This document shows positions 1 to 13,094 of a DNA stretch of 64,000 bases, one piece after another. Within the stretch, counting starts at the first letter, position 1, and every line of letters starts with the position of its first letter. The position numbers and the translations under genes were made by a program. The notes beneath the pieces are model-generated. The model worked only from the letters and a program-made list of their open reading frames with translations, was not told the origin of the DNA and did not search any database. Source of the DNA: Ptiloglossa arizonensis (lineage: Eukaryota; Arthropoda; Insecta; Hymenoptera; Colletidae); the NCBI RefSeq assembly GCF_051014685.1, contig NC_135053.1, positions 3,286,001-3,350,000 of the forward strand, written 5' to 3'.

Positions 1-3000
1 CGTTGTAATCGGGCGAGTTTCTACTTTCAGATGCAATGGAAATTTTGCGGATTGGCCAATCCGTTCGCGAGATATGGCAGTTTGGAGGTAAGAATCGCTT
101 GCGAAACTCAAAATTTTCGCAGTTCTGATGCTCGAAACGAATAACTAGAACGGCCTAGGGGAATAGTACGCATACCGTTACAATCGGGCGAGTTTCTACT
201 CTCAGATGCAACAGAAATTTTGCGGATTGGTCAATCGGTTCGCGAGAAATGGCAGTTTGGAGGTAAGAAACGCTTGAGAATCTCAAAATTTTCGCAGTTC
301 TGATCCTTGAAACGAATAACTAGAACGGCCTAGGGGAAAAGTACGCATACCGTTGTAATCGGGCGAGTTTGTACTTTCAGATGCAACAGAAATTTTGCGG
401 ATTGGTCAATCCGTTCGCGAGATAAAGCAGTTTGGATGTAAGAAACGCTTGAGAAACTCAAAATTCTCGCAGTTCTGATGCTCGAAACGAATAACTAGAA
501 CGGCCTAGGGGAAATGTACACGTGCCGTTGTAATCGAGCGAGTTTCTACTTTCAGATGCAACAGAAATTTCGCGGATTGGTCAATCCGTTCGCGAGATAT
601 GGCAGATTGGATGTAAGAAACGCTTGAGAAACTCAAAATTTTCGCAGTTCTGATGCTCGAAACGAATAACTAGAACGGCCTAGGGGAAAAGTACGCATAC
701 CGTTGTAATCGGGCGAGTTTCTACTTTCAGATGCAATGGAAATTTTGCGGATTGGTCAATCCGTTCGCGAGATATGGCAGTTTGGGTGTAAGAAACGCTT
801 GAGAAACTCAAAATTTTCGCAGTTCTGATGCTCGAAACGAATAACTAGAACGGCCTAGGGGAAAAGTACGCATACCGTTGTAATCGGGCGAGTTTCTACT
901 TTCAGATGCAACAGAAATTCTGCGCATTGGTCAATCCGTTCGCGAGATATGGCAGTTTGGAGGTAAGAAACGGTTGAGAAACTCATAATTTTCGCAGTTC
1001 TGATGCTCGAAACGAATAACTAGAACGGCCTAGGGGAAAAGTACGCATACCGTTGTAATCGGGCGAGTTTCTACTTTCAGATGCAATGGAAATTTTGCGG
1101 ATTAGTCAATCCGTTCGCGAGATATGGCAGTTTGAAGGTAAGAATCGCTTGCGAAACTCAAAATTTTCGCAGTTCTGATGCTCGAAACGAATAACTAGAA
1201 CGGCCTAGGGGAAAAGTACGCATACCGTTGTAATCGGGCGAGTTTCTACTTACAGATGCAACAGAAATTTTGCGGATTGGTCAATCCGTTCGCCAGATAT
1301 GGCAGTTTGGAGGTAAGAAACGCTTGAGGAACTCATAAATTTCGCAGTTCTGATGCTCGAAACGAATAACTACAACGGCCTAGGGGAAAAGTACGCATAC
1401 CGTTGTAATCGGGCGAGTTTCTACTTTCAGATGCAATGGAAATTTTGCGGATTGGTCAATCCGTTCGCGAGATATGGCAGTTTGGAGGTAAGAATCGCTT
1501 GCGAAATTCAAAATTTTCGCAGTTCTGATGCTCGAAACGAATAACTACAACGGCCTAGGGGAAAAGTACGCATACCGTTGTAATCGGGCGAGTTTCTACT
1601 TTCAGATGCAATGGAAATTTTGCGGATTGGTCAATCCGTTCGCGAGATATGGCAGGTTGAAGGTAAGAATCGCTTGCGAAACTCAAAATTTTCGCAGTTC
1701 TGATGCTCGAAACGAATAACTAGAACGGCCTAGGGGAAAAGTACGCATACCGTTGTAATCGGGCGAGTTTCTACTTACAGATGCAACAGAAATTTTGCGG
1801 ATTGGTCAATCCGTTCGCGAGATATGGCAGTTTGGAGGTAAGAAACGCTTGAGAAACTCATAATTTTCGCAGTTCTGATGCTCGAAACGAATAACTAGAA
1901 CGGCCTAGGGGAAAAGTACGCATACCGTTGTAATCGTGCGAGTTTCTACTTTCAGATGCAATGGAAATTTTGCGGATTGGTCAATCCGTTCGCGAGATAT
2001 GGCAGTTTGGATGTAAGAATCGCTTGCGAAACTCAAAATTTTCGCAGTTCTGATGCTCGAAACGAATAACTAGAACGACCTAGGGGAAAAGTACGCATAC
2101 CGTTACAATCGGGCGAGTTTCTACTCTCAGATGCAACAGAAACTTTGCGGATTGGTCAATCGGTTCGCGAGAAATGGCAGTTTGGAGGTAAGAAACGCTT
2201 GAGAATCTCAAAATTTTCGCAGTTCTGATGCTTCAAACGAATAACTAGAACGGCCTAGGGGAAAAGTACGCATACCGTTGTAATCGGGCGAGTTTGTACT
2301 TTCAGATGCAACAGAAATTTTGCGGATTGGTGAATCCGTTCGCGAGATATGGCAGTTTGGAGGTAAGAAACGCTTGAGAAACTCAAAATTTTCGCAGTTC
2401 TGATGCTCGAAACGAATAACTAGAACGGCCTAGGGGAAAAGTACGCATACCGTTGTAATCGGGCGAGTTTGTACTTTCAGATGCAACAGAAATTTTGCGG
2501 ATTGGACAATCCGTTCGCGAGATAAAGCAGTTTGGATGTAAGAAACGCTTGAGAAACTCAAAATTCTCGCAGTTCTGATGCTCGAAACGAATAACTAGAA
2601 CCGCCTAGGGGAAAAGTACGCATACCGTTGTAATCGGGCCAGTTTCTACACTCAGATGCAACAGAAATTTTGCGGATTGGTAAATCGGTTCGCGAGAAAT
2701 GGCTGTTTGGATGTAAGAAACGCTTGAGAAACTCAAAATTCTCGCAGTTCTGATGCTCGAAACGAATAACTAGGACGGCCTAGGGGAAAAGTACACGTGC
2801 CGTTGTAATCGGGCGAGTTTCTACTTACAGATGCAACAGAAATTTTGCGGAATGGTCAATCCGTTCGCGAGATATGGCAGTTTGGAGGTAAGAAACGCTT
2901 GAGAAACTCAAAATTTTCGCAATTCTGATGCTCGAAACGAATAACTAGAACGGCCTAGGCGAAAAGTACGCATACCGTTGTAAGTGGGCGGGTTTCTACT

Positions 3001-3325
3001 TTCAGATGCAACAGAAATTTTGCGGATTGGTCAATCCGTTCGCGACATATGGCAGTTTGGAGGTAAGATACGGTTGAGAAACTCATAATTTTCGCAGTTC
3101 TAATGCTCGAAACGAATAACTAGAACGGCGTAGGGGAAAAGTACGCATACCGTTGTAAATGGGCGGGTTTCTACTTTCAGATATAACAGAAATTTTGCGG
3201 ATTGGTCAATCCGTTCGCGACATATGGCAGTTTGGAGGTAAGAAACCCTTGAGAAACTCAAAATTTTCGCAATTCTGATGCTCGAAACGAATAACTAGAA
3301 CGGCCTAGGGGAAAAGTACGCATAC
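1..3325 (+). repeat. 21-mer HOR, copy 1 (19 monomers)
   Basis: Diagnostic monomer variants occur in the same order here as in the next copy: ggccaatcc, cgttacaatc, gataaagcag, aatttcgcgg, ttctgcgcattgg, tacaacggcc, gggccagtttc, atataacag. This copy is 3325 bp (19 x 175) against 3675 bp for copy 2. The missing 350 bp lies around 1528-1702, where a single monomer carries markers that in copy 2 are split between the monomers at 4853 and 5203. This copy also has a few private changes, such as aatcgtgcg near 1935 and ggatgtaagaat near 2010. The HOR start is set by the window edge and is arbitrary. Confidence 0.88.
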
Positions 3326-6300
3326 CGTTGTAATCGGGCGAGTTTCTACTTTCAGATGCAATGGAAATTTTGCGGATTGGCCAATCCGTTCGCGAGATAT
3401 GGCAGTTTTGAGGTAAGAATCGCTTGCGAAACTCAAAATTTTCGCAGTTCTGATGCTCGAAACGAATAACTAGAACGGCCTAGGGGAATAGTACGCATAC
3501 CGTTACAATCGGGCGAGTTTCTACTCTCAGATGCAACAGAAATTTTGCGGATTGGTCAATCGGTTCGCGAGAAATGGCAGTTTGGAGGTAAGAAACGCTT
3601 GAGAATCTCAAAATTTTCGCAGTTCTGATCCTTGAAACGAATAACTAGAACGGCCTAGGGGAAAAGTACGCATACCGTTGTAATCGGGCGAGTTTGTACT
3701 TTCAGATGCAACAGAAATTTTGCGGATTGGTCAATCCGTTCGCGAGATAAAGCAGTTTGGATGTAAGAAACGCTTGAGAAACTCAAAATTCTCGCAGTTC
3801 TGATGCTCGAAACGAATAACTAGAACGGCCTAGGGGAAATGTACACGTGCCGTTGTAATCGAGCGAGTTTCTACTTTCAGATGCAACAGAAATTTCGCGG
3901 ATTGGTCAATCCGTTCGCGAGATATGGCAGATTGGATGTAAGAAACGCTTGAGAAACTCAAAATTTTCGCAGTTCTGATGCTCGAAACGAATAACTAGAA
4001 CGGCCTAGGGGAAAAGTACGCATACCGTTGTAATCGGGCGAGTTTCTACTTTCAGATGCAATGGAAATTTTGCGGATTGGTCAATCCGTTCGCGAGATAT
4101 GGCAGTTTGGGTGTAAGAAACGCTTGAGAAACTCAAAATTTTCGCAGTTCTGATGCTCGAAACGAATAACTAGAACGGCCTAGGGGAAAAGTACGCATAC
4201 CGTTGTAATCGGGCGAGTTTCTACTTTCAGATGCAACAGAAATTCTGCGCATTGGTCAATCCGTTCGCGAGATATGGCAGTTTGGAGGTAAGAAACGGTT
4301 GAGAAACTCATAATTTTCGCAGTTCTGATGCTCGAAACGAATAACTAGAACGGCCTAGGGGAAAAGTACGCATACCGTTGTAATCGGGCGAGTTTCTACT
4401 TTCAGATGCAATGGAAATTTTGCGGATTAGTCAATCCGTTCGCGAGATATGGCAGTTTGAAGGTAAGAATCGCTTGCGGAACTCAAAATTTTCGCAGTTC
4501 TGATGCTCGAAACGAATAACTAGAACGGCCTAGGGGAAAAGTACGCATACCGTTGTAATCGGGCGAGTTTCTACTTACAGATGCAACAGAAATTTTGCGG
4601 ATTGGTCAATCCGTTCGCGAGATATGGCAGTTTGGAGGTAAGAAACGCTTGAGAAACTCATAAATTTCGCAGTTCTGATGCTCGAAACGAATAACTACAA
4701 CGGCCTAGGGGAAAAGTACGCTTACCGTTGTAATCGGGCGAGTTTCTACTTTCAGATGCAATGGAAATTTTGCGGATTGGTCAATCCGTTCGCGAGATAT
4801 GGCAGTTTGGAGGTAAGAATCGCTTGCGAAATTCAAAATTTTCGCAGTTCTGATGCTCGAAACGAATAACTAGAACGGCCTAGGGGAAAAGAACGCATAC
4901 CGTTGTAATCGGGCGAGTTTCTACTTTCAGATGCAATGGAAATTTTGCGGATTGGTCAATCCGTTCGCGAGATATGGCAGGTTGAAGGTAAGAATCGCTT
5001 GCGAAACTCAAAATTTTCGCAGTTCTGATGCTCGAAACGAATAACTAGAACGGCCTAGGGGAAAAGTACGCATACCGTTGTAATCGGGCGAGTTTCTACT
5101 TACAGATGCAACAGAAATTTTGCGGATTGGTCAATCCGTTCGCGAGATATGGCAGTTTGGAGGTAAGAAACGCTTGAGAAACTCATAATTTTCGCAGTTC
5201 TGATGCTCGAAACGAATAACTACAACGGCCTAGGGGAAAAGTACGCATACCGTTGTAATCGGGCGAGTTTCTACTTTCAGATGCAATTGAAATTTTGCGG
5301 ATTGGTCAATCCGTTCGCGAGATATGGCAGGTTGAAGGTAAGAATCGCTTGCGAAACTCAAAATTTTCGCAGTTCTGATGCTCGAAACGAATAACTAGAA
5401 CGGCCTAGGGGAAAAGTACGCATACCGTTGTAATCGGGCGAGTTTCTACTTACAGATGCAACAGAAATTTTGCGGATTGGTCAATCCGTTCGCGAGATAT
5501 GGCAGTTTGGAGGTAAGAAACGCCTGAGAAACTCATAATTTTCGCAGTTCTGATGCTCGAAACGAATAACTAGAACGGCCTAGGGGAAAAGTACGCATAC
5601 CGTTGTAATCGGGCGAGTTTCTACTTTCAGATGCAATGGAAATTTTGCGGATTGGTCAATCCGTTCGCGAGATATGGCAGTTTGGAGGTAAGAATCGCTT
5701 GCGAAACTCAAAATTTTCGCAGTTCTGATGCTCGAAACGAATAACTAGAACGACCTAGGGGAAAAGTACGCATACCGTTACAATCGGGCGAGTTTCTACT
5801 CTCAGATGCAACAGAAACTTTGCGGATTGGTCAATCGGTTCGCGAGAAATGGCAGTTTGGAGGTAAGAAACGCTTGAGAATCTCAAAATTTTCGCAGTTC
5901 TGATGCTTCAAACGAATAACTAGAACGGCCTAGGGGAAAAGTACGCATACCGTTGTAATCGGGCGAGTTTGTACTTTCAGATGCAACAGAAATTTTGCGG
6001 ATTGGTGAATCCGTTCGCGAGATATGGCAGTTTGGAGGTAAGAAACGCTTGAGAAACTCAAAATTTTCGCAGTTCTGATGCTCGAAACGAATAACTAGAA
6101 CGGCCTAGGGGAAAAGTACGCATACCGTTGTAATCGGGCGAGTTTGTACTTTCAGATGCAACAGAAATTTTGCGGATTGGACAATCCGTTCGCGAGATAA
6201 AGCAGTTTGGATGTAAGAAACGCTTGAGAAACTCAAAATTCTCGCAGTTCTGATGCTCGAAACGAATAACTAGAACCGCCTAGGGGAAAAGTACGCATAC

Positions 6301-7000
6301 CGTTGTAATCGGGCCAGTTTCTACACTCAGATGCAACAGAAATTTTGCGGATTGGTAAATCGGTTCGCGAGAAATGGCTGTTTGGATGTAAGAAACGCTT
6401 GAGAAACTCAAAATTCTCGCAGTTCTGATGCTCGAAACGAATAACTAGGACGGCCTAGGGGAAAAGTACACGTGCCGTTGTAATCGGGCGAGTTTCTACT
6501 TACAGATGCAACAGAAATTTTGCGGAATGGTCAATCCGTTCGCGAGATATGGCAGTTTGGAGGTAAGAAACGCTTGAGAAACTCAAAATTTTCGCAATTC
6601 TGATGCTCGAAACGAATAACTAGAACGGCCTAGGCGAAAAGTACGCATACCGTTGTAAGTGGGCGGGTTTCTACTTTCAGATGCAACAGAAATTTTGCGG
6701 ATTGGTCAATCCGTTCGCGACATATGGCAGTTTGGAGGTAAGATACGGTTGAGAAACTCATAATTTTCGCAGTTCTAATGCTCGAAACGAATAACTAGAA
6801 CGGCGTAGGGGAAAAGTACGCATACCGTTGTAAATGGGCGGGTTTCTACTTTCAGATATAACAGAAATTTTGCGGATTGGTCAATCCGTTCGCGACATAT
6901 GGCAGTTTGGAGGTAAGAAACCCTTGAGAAACTCAAAATTTTCGCAATTCTGATGCTCGAAACGAATAACTAGAACGGCCTAGGGGAAAAGTACGCATAC
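3326..7000 (+). repeat. 21-mer HOR, copy 2 (3675 bp)
   Basis: Complete 21 x 175 bp unit. Its first monomer (ggccaatcc, ttttgagg) recurs exactly 3675 bp later at 7001. Marker monomers include the gaacgcatac variant near 4890, caattgaaa near 5285, cgacctagg near 5752 followed by cgttacaatc, gtgaatccg near 6006, gggccagtttctacac near 6311, taggacggcc with acacgtgcc near 6446, and atataacag near 6856. It is nearly indistinguishable by eye from the overlapping part of copy 3, so this pair was amplified or homogenised recently. Confidence 0.9.
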
Positions 7001-9424
7001 CGTTGTAATCGGGCGAGTTTCTACTTTCAGATGCAATGGAAATTTTGCGGATTGGCCAATCCGTTCGCGAGATATGGCAGTTTTGAGGTAAGAATCGCTT
7101 GCGAAACTCAAAATTTTCGCAGTTCTGATGCTCGAAACGAATAACTAGAACGGCCTAGGGGAATAGTACGCATACCGTTACAATCGGGCGAGTTTCTACT
7201 CTCAGATGCAACAGAAATTTTGCGGATTGGTCAATCGGTTCGCGAGAAATGGCAGTTTGGAGGTAAGAAACGCTTGAGAATCTCAAAATTTTCGCAGTTC
7301 TGATCCTTGAAACGAATAACTAGAACGGCCTAGGGGAAAAGTACGCATACCGTTGTAATCGGGCGAGTTTGTACTTTCAGATGCAACAGAAATTTTGCGG
7401 ATTGGTCAATCCGTTCGCGAGATAAAGCAGTTTGGATGTAAGAAACGCTTGAGAAACTCAAAATTCTCGCAGTTCTGATGCTCGAAACGAATAACTAGAA
7501 CGGCCTAGGGGAAATGTACACGTGCCGTTGTAATCGAGCGAGTTTCTACTTTCAGATGCAACAGAAATTTCGCGGATTGGTCAATCCGTTCGCGAGATAT
7601 GGCAGATTGGATGTAAGAAACGCTTGAGAAACTCAAAATTTTCGCAGTTCTGATGCTCGAAACGAATAACTAGAACGGCCTAGGGGAAAAGTACGCATAC
7701 CGTTGTAATCGGGCGAGTTTCTACTTTCAGATGCAATGGAAATTTTGCGGATTGGTCAATCCGTTCGCGAGATATGGCAGTTTGGGTGTAAGAAACGCTT
7801 GAGAAACTCAAAATTTTCGCAGTTCTGATGCTCGAAACGAATAACTAGAACGGCCTAGGGGAAAAGTACGCATACCGTTGTAATCGGGCGAGTTTCTACT
7901 TTCAGATGCAACAGAAATTCTGCGCATTGGTCAATCCGTTCGCGAGATATGGCAGTTTGGAGGTAAGAAACGGTTGAGAAACTCATAATTTTCGCAGTTC
8001 TGATGCTCGAAACGAATAACTAGAACGGCCTAGGGGAAAAGTACGCATACCGTTGTAATCGGGCGAGTTTCTACTTTCAGATGCAATGGAAATTTTGCGG
8101 ATTAGTCAATCCGTTCGCGAGATATGGCAGTTTGAAGGTAAGAATCGCTTGCGGAACTCAAAATTTTCGCAGTTCTGATGCTCGAAACGAATAACTAGAA
8201 CGGCCTAGGGGAAAAGTACGCATACCGTTGTAATCGGGCGAGTTTCTACTTACAGATGCAACAGAAATTTTGCGGATTGGTCAATCCGTTCGCGAGATAT
8301 GGCAGTTTGGAGGTAAGAAACGCTTGAGAAACTCATAAATTTCGCAGTTCTGATGCTCGAAACGAATAACTACAACGGCCTAGGGGAAAAGTACGCTTAC
8401 CGTTGTAATCGGGCGAGTTTCTACTTTCAGATGCAATGGAAATTTTGCGGATTGGTCAATCCGTTCGCGAGATATGGCAGTTTGGAGGTAAGAATCGCTT
8501 GCGAAATTCAAAATTTTCGCAGTTCTGATGCTCGAAACGAATAACTAGAACGGCCTAGGGGAAAAGAACGCATACCGTTGTAATCGGGCGAGTTTCTACT
8601 TTCAGATGCAATGGAAATTTTGCGGATTGGTCAATCCGTTCGCGAGATATGGCAGGTTGAAGGTAAGAATCGCTTGCGAAACTCAAAATTTTCGCAGTTC
8701 TGATGCTCGAAACGAATAACTAGAACGGCCTAGGGGAAAAGTACGCATACCGTTGTAATCGGGCGAGTTTCTACTTACAGATGCAACAGAAATTTTGCGG
8801 ATTGGTCAATCCGTTCGCGAGATATGGCAGTTTGGAGGTAAGAAACGCTTGAGAAACTCATAATTTTCGCAGTTCTGATGCTCGAAACGAATAACTACAA
8901 CGGCCTAGGGGAAAAGTACGCATACCGTTGTAATCGGGCGAGTTTCTACTTTCAGATGCAATTGAAATTTTGCGGATTGGTCAATCCGTTCGCGAGATAT
9001 GGCAGGTTGAAGGTAAGAATCGCTTGCGAAACTCAAAATTTTCGCAGTTCTGATGCTCGAAACGAATAACTAGAACGGCCTAGGGGAAAAGTACGCATAC
9101 CGTTGTAATCGGGCGAGTTTCTACTTACAGATGCAACAGAAATTTTGCGGATTGGTCAATCCGTTCGCGAGATATGGCAGTTTGGAGGTAAGAAACGCCT
9201 GAGAAACTCATAATTTTCGCAGTTCTGATGCTCGAAACGAATAACTAGAACGGCCTAGGGGAAAAGTACGCATACCGTTGTAATCGGGCGAGTTTCTACT
9301 TTCAGATGCAATGGAAATTTTGCGGATTGGTCAATCCGTTCGCGAGATATGGCAGTTTGGAGGTAAGAATCGCTTGCGAAACTCAAAATTTTCGCAGTTC
9401 TGATGCTCGAAACGAATAACTAGA
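7001..9424 (+). repeat. 21-mer HOR, copy 3 (truncated)
   Basis: Follows copy 2 monomer for monomer at an offset of exactly 3675 bp, including private markers (gcggaactc near 8152, gtacgcttacc near 8390, gaacgcatac near 8565, caattgaaa near 8960, cgcctgag near 9197). At about 9424 the match stops. Copy 2 continues with cgacctagg/cgttacaatc at 5753, whereas here the next monomer reads gggcgagtctctacttacag with a ttgtggattgg variant. About 14 of 21 monomers are present. Confidence 0.88.
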
Positions 9425-11165
9425 ACGGCCTAGGGGAAAAGTACGCATACCGTTGTAATCGGGCGAGTCTCTACTTACAGATGCAACAGAAATTTTGTGG
9501 ATTGGTCAATCCGTTCGCGAGATATGGCAGTTTGGATGTAAGAAACGCTTGAGAAACTAAAAATTTTTGCAGTTCTGATGCTCGAAATGAATAACTAGAA
9601 CGGCCTAGGGGAAAAGTACGCATACCGTTGTAATCGGGCGAGTTTCTACTTTCAGATGCAATGGAAATTTTGCGGATTGGTCAATCCGTTCGCGAGATAT
9701 GGCAGTTTGGAGGTAAGAATCGCTTGCGAAACTCAAAATTTTCGCAGTTCTGATGCTCGAAACGAATAACTAGAACGGCCTAGGGGAAAAGTACGCATAC
9801 CGTTGTAATCGGGCGAGTTTCTACTTACAGATGCAACAGAAATTTTGCGGATTGTTCAATCCGTTCGCGAGATATGGCAGTTTGGAGGTAAGAATCGCTT
9901 GCGAAACTCAAAATTTTCGCAGTTCTGATGCTCGAAACGAATAACTAGAACGGCCTAGGGGAAAAGTACGCATGCCGTTGTAATCGGGCGAGTTTCTACT
10001 TACAGATGCAACAGAAATTTTGCGGATTGGTCAATCCGTTCGCGAGATATGGCAGTTTGGATGTAAGAAACGATTGAGAAATTCAAAATTTTCGCAGTTC
10101 AGATTCTCGAAACGAATAACTAGAACGGCCTAGGGGAAAGTACGCATACCGTTGTAATCGGGCGAGTTTCTACTTTCAGATGCAACAGAAATTCTGCAGA
10201 TTGGTCAATCCGTTCGCGACATATGGCAGTTTGGAGGTAAGAAACCCTTGAGAAACTCATAATTTTCGCAGTTCTGATGCTCGAAACGAATAACTAGAAC
10301 GGCCTAGGGGAAAAGTACGCATACCGTTGTAATCGGGCGAGTTTCTACTTTCAGATGCAATGAAAATTTTGCGGATTGGTCAAACCGTTCGCGAGATATG
10401 GCAGTTTGGAGGTAAGAATCGCTTGCGAAACACAAAATTTTCGCAGTTCTGATGCTCGAAACGAATAAATAGAACGGCCTAGGGGAAAAGTACGCATACC
10501 GTTGTAATCGGGCGAGTTTCTACTTTCAGATGCAACGGAAATTTTGCGGATTGGTCAATCCGTTCGCGAGATATGGCAGTTTGAAGGTAAGAATCGCTTG
10601 CGAAACTCAAAATTTTCGCAGTTCTGATGCTCGAAACGAATAACTAGAACGGCCTAGGGGAAAAGTACGCATACCGTTGTAATCGGGCTAGTTTCTACTT
10701 ACAGATGCAACAGAAATTTTGCGGATTGGTCAATCCGTTCGCGAGATATGGCAGTTTGGAGGTAAGAAACGCTTGAGAAACTCATAATTTTCGCAGTTCT
10801 GATGCTCGAAACGAATAACTAGAACGGCCTAGGGGAAAAGTACGCATACCGTTGTAATCGGGCGAGTTTCTACTTACAGATGCAACAGAAATTTTGCGGA
10901 TTGGTCAATCCGTTCGCGAGATATGGCAGTTTGGAGGTAAGAAACGCTTGAGAAACTCATAATTTTCGCAGTTCTGATGCTCGAAACGAATAACTAGAAC
11001 GGCCTAGGGGAAAAGTACGCATACCGTTGTAAATGGGCGGGTTTCTACTTTCAGATGCAACAGAAATTTTGCAGATTGGTCAATCCGTTCGCGACATATG
11101 GCAGTTTGGAGGTAAGAAACCCTTGAGAAACTCATAATTTTCGCAGTTCTGATGCTCGAAACGAA
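9425..11165 (+). repeat. Scrambled satellite block between HOR copies
   Basis: About ten 175-bp monomers of mixed type that do not follow the 21-mer order. They include atggaa/gaatcgcttgcg types, cttacag/acagaa types and taaatgggcgggt types. A one-base deletion in the g/a run after cctag near 10138 shifts the phase of everything downstream by -1. The first aataaat variant of the window (near 10463) and the first ggctagtttc variant (near 10687) are here. Both become common in the 12.8-20.5 kb block, so this segment looks like a source for, or exchange with, that family. Confidence 0.8.
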
Positions 11166-12765
11166 TAACTAGGACGGCCTAGGGGAAAAGTACACGTGCC
11201 GTTGTAATCGGGCGAGTTTCTACTTACAGATGCAACAGAAATTTTGCGGAATGGTCAATCCGTTCGCGAGATATGGCAGTTTGGAGGTAAGAAACGCTTG
11301 AGAAACTCAAAATTTTCGCAATTCTGATGCTCGAAACGAATAACTAGAACGGCCTGGGCGAAAAGTACGCATACCGTTGTAAGTGGGCGGGTTTCTACTT
11401 TCAGATGCAACAGAAATTTTGCGGATTGGTCAATCCGTTCGCGACATATGGCAGTTTGGAGGTAAGATACGGTTGAGAAACTCATAATTTTCGCAGTTCT
11501 AATGCTCGAAACGAATAACTAGAACGGCGTAGGGGAAAAGTACGCATACCGTTGTAAATGGGCGGGTTTCTACTTTCAGATATAACAGAAATTTTGCGGA
11601 TTGGTCAATCCGTTCGCGACATATGGCAGTTTGGAGGTAAGAAACCCTTGAGAAACTCAAAATTTTCGCAATTCTGATGCTCGAAACGAATAACTAGAAC
11701 GGCCTAGGGGAAAAGTACGCATACCGTTGTAATCGGGCGAGTTTCTACTTTCAGATGCAATGGAAATTTTGCGGATTGGCCAATCCGTTCGCGAGATATG
11801 GCAGTTTTGAGGTAAGAATCGCTTGCGAAACTCAAAATTTTCGCAGTTCTGATGCTCGAAACGAATAACTAGAACGGCCTAGGGGAATAGTACGCATACC
11901 GTTACAATCGGGCGAGTTTCTACTCTCAGATGCAACAGAAATTTTGCGGATTGGTCAATCGGTTCGCGAGAAATGGCAGTTTGGAGGTAAGAAACGCTTG
12001 AGAATCTCAAAATTTTCGCAGTTCTGATACTTGAAACGAATAACTAGAACGGCCTAGGGGAAAAGTACGCATACCGTTGTAATCGGGCGAGTTTGTACTT
12101 TCAGATGCAACAGAAATTTTGCGGATTGGTCAATCCGTTCGCGAGATAAAGCAGTTTGGATGTAAGAAACGCTTGAGAAACTCAAAATTCTCGCAGTTCT
12201 GATGCTCGAATCGAATAACTAGGACGGCCTAGGGGAAATGTACACGTGCCGTTGTAATCGAGCGAGTTTCTACTTTCAGATGCAACAGAAATTTCGCGGA
12301 TTGGTCAATCCGTTCGCGAGATATGGCAGATTGGATGTAAGAAACGCTTGAGAAACTCAAAATTTTCGCAGTTCTGATGCTCGAAACGAATAACTAGAAC
12401 GGCCTAGGGGAAAAGTACGCATACCGTTGTAATCGGGCGAGTTTCTACTTTCAGATGCAATGGAAATTTTGCGGATTAGTCAATCCGTTCGCGAGATATG
12501 GCAGTTTGAAGGTAAGAATCGCTTGCGGAACTCAAAATTTTCGCAGTTCTGATGCTCGAAACGAATAACTAGAACGGCCTAGGGGAAAAGTACGCATACC
12601 GTTGTAATCGGGCGAGTTTCTACTTACAGATGCAACAGAAATTTTGCGGATTGGTCAATCCGTTCGCGAGATATGGCAGTTTGGAGGTAAGAAACGCTTG
12701 AGAAACTCATAAATTTCGCAGTTCTGATGCTCGAAACGAATAACTACAACGGCCTAGGGGAAAAG
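11165..12765 (+). repeat. 21-mer HOR, rearranged partial copy
   Basis: From taggacggcc/acacgtgcc near 11170 the order of copy 2 and 3 markers resumes: atataacag, ggccaatcc, cgttacaatc, gataaagcag, aatttcgcgg. The match is to about 6446-7685 at offset 4724. At about 12410 it jumps over two monomers (the ttgggtgtaag and ttctgcgcattgg types) to the gcggattagtc monomer equivalent to about 8041. It ends after the tacaacggcc marker near 12748. This is an unequal-exchange derivative of the 21-mer HOR, separated from copy 3 by the scrambled block. Confidence 0.82.
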
Positions 12766-13088
12766 TACGCATACCGTTGTAATCGGGCTAGTTTCTACTT
12801 ACAGATGCAACAGAAATTTTGCGGATTGGTCAATCCGTTCGCGAGATATGGCAGTTTGGAGGTAAGGAACGCTTGAGAAACTCATAATTTTCGCAGTTCT
12901 GATGCTCGAAACGAATAACTAGAACGGCCTAGGGGAAAAGTACGCATACCGTTGTAATCGGGCGAGTTTCTACTTTCAGATGCAATGGAAATTTTGCGGA
13001 TTGGTCAATCCGTTCGCGAGATATGGCAGTTTGGAGGTAAGAATCGCTTGCGAAACACAAAATTTTCGCAGTTCTGATGCTCGAAACG

Positions 13089-13094
13089 AATAAA
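13089..13094 (+). other. AATAAA hexamer in a monomer subtype
   Basis: The usual cgaataactag is changed to cgaataaatag, creating a canonical poly(A)-signal hexamer on the + strand. The same variant recurs near 10464, 13439, 14489, 15189, 15889, 17114, 17814, 18864, 19389, 19739 and 20964. It is seen again near 33560, 39513, 42660, 51229 and 53679. It marks the P-type monomer of the 12.8-20.5 kb block. Whether it terminates any satellite transcript cannot be judged from sequence. Confidence 0.3.

Noticed and set aside
1353..1719. Short + strand ORFs of 63 codons here and near 4678, 5203, 8353 and 8878
   Set aside because: They arise because ctag becomes ctac in one monomer, removing a stop that recurs in every other copy. 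The period of 175 bp is not a multiple of three, and the reading runs through satellite sequence. There is no start context, domain or independent codon signal.
2160..2180. tRNA-like B box (ggttcgcgag in the caatcggttcgcgagaaatgg variant)
   Set aside because: Only the GGTTCG core matches. There is no A box at the right distance and no cloverleaf, and it is one substitution away from the standard monomer.
9424..11165. Inserted mobile element between HOR copies
   Set aside because: Every base aligns to 175-bp satellite monomers in phase, so this is satellite rearrangement, not foreign DNA.
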